Shown here one piece after another: positions 38,135-46,698 of a stretch of DNA of 64,000 nucleotides. The stretch comes from Lelliottia amnigena (GTDB lineage Bacteria; Pseudomonadota; Gammaproteobacteria; Enterobacterales; Enterobacteriaceae): the NCBI GenBank assembly GCA_900635465.1, contig LR134135.1:4092001-4156000 (forward strand), written 5' to 3'. The notes beneath the pieces were generated by a model that searched no databases, was not told the DNA's origin, and worked only from the letters and a program-made list of their open reading frames with translations. The first letter of the stretch is position 1. The number at the start of each line of letters is the position of its first letter. Position numbers and translations under genes: made by a program.

Positions 38135-40207
38135 ATGAACACGACAAATGCAGGCATTATTTCTCTTTATCCCCCAATGCTGCCGCAAATGACAGCAGAC
38201 AATGTCATTAATGTCGCAGATCTGATTAACGATGGCGGTGTGATAGTTGTGATAAACGAGCCCCAAGATGCTTTACGTGGGGATTATCTGACTTTGTACT
38301 GGAATGGTACTGCCGCAAATACGCTTTATACAGGAACCAATACACCTTCAGACTCTTATCCCTGGACGACAATTATCCCCTCTAGCGCCGTGCCGGATGG
38401 GAGTTATCAGGTTTATTATACTCGAGTAGATCAAGCCGCCAATATTGCGTCATCACTCATGACTACCGCAATCGTGCGTCGCAGCGATACGGGCGATCTG
38501 CCGGCCCCAGATTTCCCTGAAGCTAACAATAATACGATTACAGCTGATGACATTTATGACGACAGCACACCCGTTCATATTCCTGTTTATTCAGGAATGA
38601 CATCTGGCGATCAGGTTACGATTTATTGGGCGGGTACAGATCATTACAACCAACCAGTCCCAGCCAGCGTTACTAGTCTTTCTTATATTGTTAAGGCAAA
38701 CGATCTGATCAACGGATTTTCGGTGAATATTCTCGCACCCTATGTTTCCGTCATTGGCGTCGGAACAGCCTCATCCTGGTATTCAGTCCTCCCTGTGGGT
38801 GGCGTGGCCAAAAACTCCGACACAGCCGTAGTACAGATTGATATCACTCAGATCTCATTGATTGCCCCTATTTTCACTGAAGGTAATGACGGTTGGATCG
38901 ATACCAACGAAGCCGTTAACGGTACGCCAATTGCTGTACCCGCTTATTCGGGGATCTCTGTCGGAGATGTTGTCACTGTCAGTTGGCAAGGCTATACCGG
39001 GAATAACCCCGTGGCTGGCAGCAGCGGTAGTGCATCACCACATGCTGTATCTGGCTCTGAAATCATCACCGGATTTCAAGTCACATTACCTTACGCAAAT
39101 ATGGCCCCCATTGGGGTTGGGACCCTACAGGCCTGGTATCAAGTCGACTATTCCGGTAGCAGTCAGCAAGGTATCTCGGCAGCAGCCCAGGTAAATTTGG
39201 ATATTCTCCATCCTGGAATGCTGCCACCCCCCACTTTCCCTGCTGCTGCTGGGGATAACACGATCACCTCCGCAGAAGTTACCGCAGGCAACGGAACAGA
39301 AATGGATGTGACGTATAGCGGTATGACCACTGGAGATATTGTCACCGCCTTCTGGTTAGGCTATGTGACCTCGCCAGGAACACCTGTTCCCGGCACTCAG
39401 TGGACACAAACTCGAACGTTGACAGCTCAGGAAGCCCAATTATCACTCGCTGTCTTTCATATTCCCGCCAGCGCTATCACACCTGTGGGCAAAGGCTACG
39501 GAGAAGGTAAATATCAAGTTATGTTTAATAATCAAGGTGGTACAGCATCTTCAGTCGCGGCAGATGTTAAACTCGATTTATCATCTGTAGCAGAATTATC
39601 GATGAGTTGTAGCACAGGCGCCCCAATATTCGATCCAACGGTGATGGTTCGCCCCCTCAATACTGTCGTGATGTCTGGCCCTCCGGGTGCGGACGTTGAG
39701 TTATCTCTTGCCACAGGTTCTAGTGCCTGGTTTAACCCTAATGGAACCCAAACCCTACACCTACGTTTAGACAGTAATGGTCGAGCTTCAGCAGATGTGT
39801 ATTCCTTAGCTGTAGGTAACGTTCTGGTAAGTGCTTACGTAATTACAAATCCTATTCTCAGCGCCGCAGCCAGTATGACTTTCACGAATTGGATTAATGG
39901 AAATGGCGATTTACAGTTTTATGGATTCACTACCGGCGCAAGTGCAGATGGAATAATGCCGTGCTGTGTATGGTTGAAAACGTCATCCTCCATTACCGCG
40001 ACACAGGCCAGACTGACGTTGAATACCGGCGACGCTATTATCACTCAATCTGGGATCAAAATTGCCTTTATTGATATTAGTACCAGCCATGCGGGTGGTT
40101 TCGATGTTATCGACACAGTTGTGGAAACTGTCGCTTTTACGCTTTCTTTGCCTGATGTATCGAATGCCAACGTAACCGGCTCCTTATCATTTATTACCCC
40201 CCTTTAA
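38135..40207 (+). CDS. Large repeat protein of the same family (island gene B)
   Basis: 690 residues from the ATG at 38135 (a GTG at 38126 is also possible; neither has a good ribosome site). Residues 1-485 consist of four ~115-residue modules, each with an opening like LPAPDFPEANNNTITADDI, a core YSGMTSGDQVTIYWAG and an ending like VVQIDIT. The modules diverge but keep their spacing. Residues about 490-690 form Ig/Big-like domains (MSGPPGADVELSLATGSSAW). No signal peptide, membrane segment or catalytic motif was seen, and only a few cysteines are present. It looks like a secreted or surface structural protein, but the route is unknown. Confidence 0.78.
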   Translation: MNTTNAGIISLYPPMLPQMTADNVINVADLINDGGVIVVINEPQDALRGDYLTLYWNGTAANTLYTGTNTPSDSYPWTTIIPSSAVPDGSYQVYYTRVDQAANIASSLMTTAIVRRSDTGDLPAPDFPEANNNTITADDIYDDSTPVHIPVYSGMTSGDQVTIYWAGTDHYNQPVPASVTSLSYIVKANDLINGFSVNILAPYVSVIGVGTASSWYSVLPVGGVAKNSDTAVVQIDITQISLIAPIFTEGNDGWIDTNEAVNGTPIAVPAYSGISVGDVVTVSWQGYTGNNPVAGSSGSASPHAVSGSEIITGFQVTLPYANMAPIGVGTLQAWYQVDYSGSSQQGISAAAQVNLDILHPGMLPPPTFPAAAGDNTITSAEVTAGNGTEMDVTYSGMTTGDIVTAFWLGYVTSPGTPVPGTQWTQTRTLTAQEAQLSLAVFHIPASAITPVGKGYGEGKYQVMFNNQGGTASSVAADVKLDLSSVAELSMSCSTGAPIFDPTVMVRPLNTVVMSGPPGADVELSLATGSSAWFNPNGTQTLHLRLDSNGRASADVYSLAVGNVLVSAYVITNPILSAAASMTFTNWINGNGDLQFYGFTTGASADGIMPCCVWLKTSSSITATQARLTLNTGDAIITQSGIKIAFIDISTSHAGGFDVIDTVVETVAFTLSLPDVSNANVTGSLSFITPL

Positions 40208-40230
40208 TTCAAAATATTATGGATAATATT

Positions 40231-42438
40231 ATGTCATCAATTGATTCATCAGGCATGAGCCTGCTTTTTTATACCGGTGCGAACTATAGTGGTAACTACA
40301 CCAGCGTGGCACACGGTGTGATGGGTACGCTTACCAACACATCTATCGGTTGGGCCTATAACTCTGTTGCAATGTCCGATATGCACGCCGCCGTTCTGAG
40401 TCAGGTCAACATTAACGACAGCAGTATTAATTATCAGCAGCATATTGAAGATGTTATTACCGCGAATATTTCCAGCCTGCCGGCACTCTATCCGTCAGCC
40501 CAACTTCCGTTGCAGTACCTGGGGCTAGACCCAGCAGTTGTCGCCGTTGTCTGGCTGGAAATGGATGATAACCAGGCCTCACCGAACGCGCTGGCATCCA
40601 CTTCTCAGGTTGGTGGTAGTACAACAAATGTCACCACACTTACCCTTCCTGGGCACCGCGGCATGTTGAGCTTTGTCCCTCTGGCCGAAGGTAGCTCTGT
40701 AGTGGCAAACTGCCGCCTCGGGGATTACAACACGGCCAGCGGAACAGTTAACTGGGCCGGAAACGGCACGGTAGTGCTGGAGTATCTGGGTGGAATGATC
40801 AAGCTCATCAGCACTTCAGGCTTCCCGACGGGCTGGTCGTTTGGCGCACCGCAGATGAATTCGGACGGTAGCTGGAAAGTGGTACTGAACGGTGGTTCAA
40901 CCTCTGCAGATTTTATCAGCGATCTAACCTCTGACAAAACCAGCATTGCGGATAATGGTGCCGATATCGCCACCCTTACGGCGACAGTGAAGGACAGCAT
41001 CAATGGTCTGGTGAAAAGCGGTGTAACGGTAAACTGGAGCAGTACACTGGGCAATCTAAACACCCTGTCATCCGTAACGGATAGCAACGGCCAGGCTAAC
41101 GTTCAGCTAAGCGACAATGACGCACCAGGCACAGCCACCGTAACAGCGGCCATCAGCGGCAACAGCAAATCGGTCAACGTAATTGTCTCAGCAGGCCCGG
41201 CTGGGTTGTCGTTATATAGCGACTTCAACTGGCAGGGAAGCAGTATGGTGTTGACCGAACAGCAGAGCACTTTATTGCGTGATCCGTTGTATTCCTGGAA
41301 CTGGAAGTCGGTAAAAACCGGCAGTGAACGACTGATGGCACACTCTTTACTCACGTTGGATACCTCCACTTTTGACTTCCGCACCTACCGGGACAGCTAT
41401 ATCATTACGGATGTGTCAGACCTGACGGCCGACTTCCCGGCGATACTCTCTGCCCCGACGGTGCAAGGCACCACGCTGGGTGAAAACGATGTGGTCGTGC
41501 GCGTACTGCTGCTCCCGGATGACAAAACTCAGAAAGTGGTGGCCTGCGCCACCCAGACCTGGCCTCAGGTTATGAATACTGCGAGTGTGGCGAACGGCGT
41601 GTCGTCAGTCGAGGGAATACTGGTAGTACTTAACAAAACCAAAGGTCTTGTCACCGTGCCGCTACAGTTGGGGGTAATGGATGATAACGGTCTGGTGGCA
41701 TGGCAATACACTACCACTTTGGTTGCCAGCTGGGATGAATCCCGTCAAATACCTTTAGTCGTACTGGGCAACGATGCCCCCACAGACTGGATACTGTACC
41801 CGGCTCAGCCAACAGCGAATGCGGGAGAGTTTAAAACGGCGCTTTCGGGTGTTCTAATTCAAAATAAATTTACCATGTACTGCGTGACGGATGCTGTTAC
41901 CACGATGGTTCAGTCGAATGCAGTCAACCCAATTGGTTTTCACGGTACGCCGGGAGCAGAAATTACCGTTTCTGTAGACGGTCCGGCTTCCGTGGTCACC
42001 ACAAATCCGGTCATTCTGGATGATCTGGGCTATGGTCGCGTCGATATTTCCAGTTCCCAGGCAGTAACCGTTGTTGTAACAGCCGTCGGCTCAGGATATA
42101 CCGTTGTGGACAGCATGAAATTTGTGAGTGCTTATACCGTATCAAGTTTTGGCAATTATCAACTCACGCAGAATGCTCCTGCAGACGGCAGAACACCGAA
42201 TATGGTATATGGCTATGATACTGCGAGATACCCTATGTACGTCGATCAGCATGCAGTATATGACACAGGCACAAATTCCAAGATACCATCGACAACCACT
42301 TTTGCTCTTGAAGTGACTGATACGTTTTCTGAAGATGTCAATGTGCATGTTTACAATAATGCGTATCCACTTGGAAAAATGAATTTTGTGGAATTCACTA
42401 CACCAGAAATGGAAAATGATTACATTCACAAAGAATGA
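40231..42438 (+). CDS. betagamma-crystallin-like / Ig-like protein (island gene C)
   Basis: 735 residues from the ATG at 40231, which has GGA 7 bases upstream; an ATG at 40219 is in frame but lacks a ribosome site. Residues about 9-55 (SLLFYTGANYSGNYTSVAHG) and about 333-385 (LSLYSDFNWQGSSMVLTEQQ) resemble Greek-key betagamma-crystallin motifs (Y/F-x5-Y/F/W-x-G). Between them, about 240-330, is a Big_1-like Ig domain (SDKTSIADNGADIATLTATV). A C-terminal domain (HGTPGAEITVSVDG) is related to the end of gene B. No signal peptide. Function is unknown; betagamma-crystallins often bind Ca2+ and stabilise extracellular proteins. Confidence 0.75.
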   Translation: MSSIDSSGMSLLFYTGANYSGNYTSVAHGVMGTLTNTSIGWAYNSVAMSDMHAAVLSQVNINDSSINYQQHIEDVITANISSLPALYPSAQLPLQYLGLDPAVVAVVWLEMDDNQASPNALASTSQVGGSTTNVTTLTLPGHRGMLSFVPLAEGSSVVANCRLGDYNTASGTVNWAGNGTVVLEYLGGMIKLISTSGFPTGWSFGAPQMNSDGSWKVVLNGGSTSADFISDLTSDKTSIADNGADIATLTATVKDSINGLVKSGVTVNWSSTLGNLNTLSSVTDSNGQANVQLSDNDAPGTATVTAAISGNSKSVNVIVSAGPAGLSLYSDFNWQGSSMVLTEQQSTLLRDPLYSWNWKSVKTGSERLMAHSLLTLDTSTFDFRTYRDSYIITDVSDLTADFPAILSAPTVQGTTLGENDVVVRVLLLPDDKTQKVVACATQTWPQVMNTASVANGVSSVEGILVVLNKTKGLVTVPLQLGVMDDNGLVAWQYTTTLVASWDESRQIPLVVLGNDAPTDWILYPAQPTANAGEFKTALSGVLIQNKFTMYCVTDAVTTMVQSNAVNPIGFHGTPGAEITVSVDGPASVVTTNPVILDDLGYGRVDISSSQAVTVVVTAVGSGYTVVDSMKFVSAYTVSSFGNYQLTQNAPADGRTPNMVYGYDTARYPMYVDQHAVYDTGTNSKIPSTTTFALEVTDTFSEDVNVHVYNNAYPLGKMNFVEFTTPEMENDYIHKE

Positions 42439-42840
42439 TTTAATCAGCAAAGAACTATATACGAAGATTTACTATAATAATAATTAGATATCCCCATGCC
42501 CATAGACAACTTTTCTAGATGGGAGAGTACGCTTATGGGCACTTTAGAATGGGTTTATTATAATTCGGATTTCAAATACAAATAAAATTTATCCAATAAT
42601 ATGCAATTGCACAATTATTAAACTTGCTTTTTATTTATTTGACAGAATAAGGACTAACGAGACAACTTCAACAAATGGGGTTCGTCCTTGTTGAAAAGAG
42701 CTCTTTAGAGAGTGAATTTTAAACTGAAATCATTAGCTCACATTCTTTTGTAAGAGTCTGACAGCAACAAGATGTAAAAATATATCAGAAATAATCACCC
42801 TATAAACAATTTAATAAAGTGATACTAAAAGGAATTATCA
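42439..42840. other. AT-rich spacer between gene C and the holin-like gene
   Basis: 402 bases without a gene. It contains the inverted repeat tgcccata...tatgggca (42497-42541) and a second one, ttcaacaa...ttgttgaa (42667-42695). Neither has a T run. AAAGGAATTATCA directly before 42841 is the ribosome site of the next gene. Confidence 0.55.
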
Positions 42841-43194
42841 ATGAGTGGTAAAATAACCCTAGGCACTTTGCTTTCAGCATTAATTTCAGAGCCTGTCGAA
42901 GTTATAAAAATATTTTTAATACTTACTTTAGGCGAGTTGGGGCGATGGTTGTATGGTGGGGGCCGCATAAGAGAAATGGCGGGGGATTTAATTATCAGCC
43001 TACTTCTTTTTTACTTAATTCGCCCCCATATTATTCAACTTTCTGAAATGATAGGGACGAAAGTTTCCTCCGGCGCTATTGCTATCTGCATTGCATTAAT
43101 TGGTTCACATGGAATAAGCCAGATTCTAATTTATGCGATTAAGAAAAGAACTGGGGTTGATATAGCAAAATTTCTATTTCGAAATAAACATTAA
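42841..43194 (+). CDS. Small holin-like membrane protein (LydA / holin superfamily III resemblance)
   Basis: 117 residues with three predicted helices at about 21-37, 49-66 and 77-100, a Gly/Arg-rich loop (GRWLYGGGRIREMAGDL) between the first two and a basic tail (KKRTGVDIAKFLFRNKH). Size, topology and the pattern resemble phage LydA-type holins, which form lesions in the inner membrane and let an endolysin reach the wall. The family call is by eye and needs a profile search. It follows gene C on the same strand and has its own good ribosome site. The lysozyme gene 2.8 kb downstream is its natural partner. Confidence 0.65.
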   Translation: MSGKITLGTLLSALISEPVEVIKIFLILTLGELGRWLYGGGRIREMAGDLIISLLLFYLIRPHIIQLSEMIGTKVSSGAIAICIALIGSHGISQILIYAIKKRTGVDIAKFLFRNKH

Positions 43195-44392
43195 TTTTAG
43201 TTATCCAAATTAGATTCTTACAACGATAACTATCTGTACAAACAATTAGTTATAAGCACCCATTATATTTGGAGAATAATATTTATTATTAATACGAAAG
43301 CAGATAAAAACACAATATCAACAATGGCATAGAGTGACCAGACTGAAGATTTTGCGTGTAATGTGATAGACAGGTTAAAAATCCAACAAGGCTTAAATTT
43401 CTAGCTTGTGAAAGTCTCTACACCAGCTAATTTAATATTAATTAGATAGTAAATAACAACTAGAATTAACTATCCTTCGTCAAAAGAAAGTTTCCGTAAC
43501 AAAAAATATTTTTCAGATCAGAGCCTTAAGTCCCTATAATCACACCGGTCGACTCAGGGTTATAGGATACCGTAATAATATTTTCAGCAACATTATTGAG
43601 TCAAAAACTTGGCATTTTTTTATTGTTTGCATTAATATGAAATCAGTTAATAGTTATCAGTAACACTTTTAATCTCTTAAGCAGCTGCTCACGATACGTC
43701 AATGGATCCCTACAGGAAATACTAACAAATTTGGCGCATTGCACAATTCCCCTTCAAAAAATTCATTTTTTATGAAGAAAGCATTAAAATTTGAGCATTA
43801 TTGCCGTCAAGAGTAGCGCAGGAACCAGGAGAGGTAATTGCGCGCTTATGCATTTTACCGCAACAATCAAAATGGCACGTTCAAAAATTAAACACTCTCT
43901 AAAAAATCAAATGATAATTACATTTAAACTAATTTGAGAAAAATATTGTGGGAATTCACTAAAAAAATAAAATATTGCAGTTACTCTATAGAGTTATATA
44001 AACAACTAACCACACACAACTCAATTATTTCAAAAGAATCATATTCAAAAAAAACCTATGTATAAGATAACTGGATGAATATACTTAAAAAAAACAAATC
44101 TGACAACATAAAAATAAACCGACGCTTTTCATTTAATGCAGCGCTAATAGCATTGTGCAATTATTGGTAAACTACTATTAGTGATACCCCCCATAACATG
44201 GGCCCGCCAAAAGTAAAATGGCGTAACCATATGAAAGGTAGCATTATTTTTTTAATTGCAAATGGTAATCTATATTAGTTAGATATTGAGTGAAGCTTGA
44301 CAAAATTTTTCACTCCTTTCCCTCCTTTTTTTGTTCTTAATGACTTATACTCGTTTACTCTTATAATGGACGAATCATAAATACCTTTTAAA
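43195..44392. other. 1.2-kb AT-rich region without a recognisable gene
   Basis: I found no convincing coding sequence; the longest plausible reading is a 31-codon frame from 44074 (MNILKKNKSDNIKINRRFSF). There is an inverted repeat cctataa...ttatagg (about 43533-43568). The base composition is far more AT-rich than the backbone. It could hold decayed genes, an sRNA or binding sites for silencers; none can be named. Confidence 0.5.
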
Positions 44393-44692
44393 ATGAACGA
44401 AATCCTGTCATTGCAAAATTTGCCACTTTTGTTAACCGTATGCAAAATCATTACCAAGAACACAGTACAAGAACTGTTTATAGAAACCGTTACTCACGAT
44501 GAAATGGTTTATCTTCAAAGAGTTAATGAAATTTGTTCGGAAGAGTTTAGATTTAAGATCGATGAATGCCGAATGTCAGTAGTTATTACTAAACCAATGC
44601 AGTCTCTGATGTGTATCCTTCCTAAATACACACCAGAGTTTGAAGCTCTGCATCCAATTATTAAAGAGTTTGGATTAAAATACGAACTATAA
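44393..44692 (+). CDS. Small protein of unknown function next to the LysR gene
   Basis: 99 residues, MNEILSLQNLPLLLTVCKII onward, mixed charge, no membrane segment and no recognised motif. Codon use and length are compatible with a real gene, but there is no clear ribosome site. It is convergent with the LysR-type gene, with stops only 4 bases apart. It could be a partner or a target of that regulator; nothing in the sequence decides. Confidence 0.45.
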   Translation: MNEILSLQNLPLLLTVCKIITKNTVQELFIETVTHDEMVYLQRVNEICSEEFRFKIDECRMSVVITKPMQSLMCILPKYTPEFEALHPIIKEFGLKYEL

Positions 44693-44696
44693 TTTT

Positions 44697-45575
44697 TTAT
44701 TTTGTAATTGACATCAACATATCGGTTATACTTGATATGATTGTTTTATTTTTTTGTCTTTTGTTCACATAAAGACCAGTCTTAATTCGTACATTTGGGA
44801 CTTTAATTTTACATGTCCCTGGCGGAGAAAAGTAGGAGCTTAAACATTCAGGAAGAAGCATCATACCTTCCCCCCGCACAGACAGAAATAAGCATCGATG
44901 TAGTATCTCTATCTGTTTCTCTAATATCAATGTATGGCGCAAAATCCCGTATACTTTTTGCTATAATCCCTTTTAGCTCTGGTGAAAAAACATCCTTCCT
45001 GATTAACAACTTAATATCCTTTATACTTTCAAAATCTTTTAAAGATTTTTCATGAATGCCCTCAGGCATTAATAAAAAAAGCCCTTCCTCACTTACTTTA
45101 TGAAAAACAAAATTTCTGTCAGAGCAATTTCGCGAAAAGAGATTATACCTACATCAGGATTTGTTTTTAGCGACTGAATTTCGTTACAAGAGACTGAAAC
45201 TCGCCTACAACTTATTGAACAATTAGACTTACTTAACAATGAAGATATGTGCTGGTAGATAACAAATGGAACGCTAATATCACAAAGTAATTCGAACCTG
45301 GTAAGGTTTGCCGAAATGCCAAACTCGCTTTCTATAGCACAAAGAAGATCATAAACGGGTTTAATTTTTTCATATAAGTTAAATGCCAGTTCAGTTGGCT
45401 CTAGGTGGTTGTATTTTCTAACAAATAACTTCCCACCAGCCTTTTCTTCCAACTCATACATAACTCGAGTTAAAGGTGAGCGAGTAACACATAACTGGTC
45501 AGCAGCATGATTAATGCACCGAGTTTCGAAACAAACTATGAAATATTTTAATTTTTTCGACATTAGCAAAGCCAT
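44697..45575 (-). CDS. LysR-type transcriptional regulator, split by two compensating frameshifts
   Basis: The N-terminal winged helix reads KLKYFIVCFETRCINHAADQ and LCVTRSPLTRVMYELEEKAG, typical of LysR regulators. The effector-binding half continues in two other frames: FVFHKVSEEGLFLLMPEGI up to SMLISVCAG, then GMMLLPECLSSYFSPPG. Restoring one base near 45119-45123 (REIAL-DRNF) and removing one G from the six-base run at 44870-44875 gives one 292-residue protein. The start at 45575 follows GGAG at 5 bases. It is divergent from the lysozyme gene. It is either a decayed regulator or two sequence errors; the length after repair (a normal LysR length) speaks for the latter or a very recent loss. 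Confidence 0.75.
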
Positions 45576-46033
45576 GCATACTCCGTTTAAATTTTTCAAG
45601 TTTTAGCATGAGAATAAAATATATGCATAATTAGATCATACCATTAAGCCGGATGTGTATGACGCTTTCATATATCTTTCAAAATCCCCTTGCAATCAAA
45701 ATACAGTATACGTGTACTCTACTTGCGCAAAAATGACTTATCAAATGAATAATAATGGCACATTTTTTATGTTGCTTAAATTCTTCGTTTTTGCTCTCAC
45801 TCAACTGTGTTAACCGAGATTTTTCATAGCAAACATTTTTCCATGCACATTTCTGTGCGAAAAATAGACAATATAGAAATAAAAATGCGGCACACTATAT
45901 ATTCTCATAGAACTTCTTTTTAATAAAACAGATTAAGCACGTTTAAGAAATAAATAATTAAAATAAAACCATTTTGTTACTAACGCAGCTATGCCTTTAC
46001 AAGATATTAAACACAAGTGAGGAGATAAAACTG
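45576..46033. other. Divergent promoter region between LysR gene and lysozyme gene
   Basis: 458 AT-rich bases between divergently transcribed genes, the classic place for LysR-type control of the neighbour. I see no clear T-N11-A dyad that I would defend. GAGGAG about 9 bases before the lysozyme ATG is its ribosome site. A 26-codon hydrophobic frame at 45733-45813 lacks a ribosome site and was not called. Confidence 0.45.
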
Positions 46034-46507
46034 ATGAATCAGAAAAATGAAATTATTGCGTTATTACGCTATGAAGAAGGTGTCCGGTATACACCTTACA
46101 TTGACAGTCTTGGCTATCCGACCAGTGGGGTGGGCTTTAAACTTGGGCCACATGGCGCTTCGCTAAAAAATTATACATTTACGCTTAACGATAAGACCAT
46201 TGACGCCTGGCTGAATAACAACATTGAACGTGTGCAAGCTGCCATGATTCAAAACCATGAGATTGCTGGTGCACTTTCACATTGTAGTCAACCCCGGAAG
46301 GATATTCTCACATCGATGGCATATCAGATGGGTGTCGGCGGACTTGGAGGATTCCACCAAATGCTTAAAATGATTACACAAGAAAACTGGGATGGTGCAG
46401 CGTTACAAATGTTGAATAGCGTTTGGGCACGGCAGACACCGGACAGAGCCAGACGCCACGCTGAAGTAATGAAATCTGGAGAATGGCAACCCACATATTT
46501 TGTATGA
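46034..46507 (+). CDS. T4-type lysozyme / endolysin (GH24 family)
   Basis: 157-residue muramidase-like protein. The N-terminal stretch YEEGVRYTPYIDSLGYPTSG aligns with T4 lysozyme, giving the catalytic triad E15, D24 and T30 (T4: E11, D20, T26). The C-terminal half has the helical DILTSMAYQMGVGGLGGFHQ and WARQTPDRARRHAEVM segments of the family. There is no signal peptide or SAR helix, so it would need a holin to reach peptidoglycan. It starts at 46034 after a GAGGAG site; the open frame to 45974 is not supported. No spanin genes or other phage genes lie nearby. It may be a prophage relic or a secretion endolysin. Confidence 0.85.
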   Translation: MNQKNEIIALLRYEEGVRYTPYIDSLGYPTSGVGFKLGPHGASLKNYTFTLNDKTIDAWLNNNIERVQAAMIQNHEIAGALSHCSQPRKDILTSMAYQMGVGGLGGFHQMLKMITQENWDGAALQMLNSVWARQTPDRARRHAEVMKSGEWQPTYFV

Positions 46508-46698
46508 TTTAATTAACCCACATGGCTATGTGGCGCAACAAATAACGGGCGGTACCATTTATGAATACCAAATAACGGTATAAATTATTGTTGTTAATAT
46601 TTACTTCATTCGAGATCCCCAAAACAATTAGTGAGCGACATTGCGCAATCAGGCAATATGGCCTGTTAGTTAGAACGCTGCTGTATCTCGGGTTCATA

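Noticed and set aside
45733..45813. 26-codon hydrophobic peptide between the LysR and lysozyme genes
   Set aside because: No ribosome-binding site and typical of chance frames in AT-rich DNA.
32900..46600. Complete prophage or integrative element
   Set aside because: Only a holin-like gene and a lysozyme are phage-like; no integrase, terminase, capsid, tail, tRNA target or flanking direct repeats were seen.
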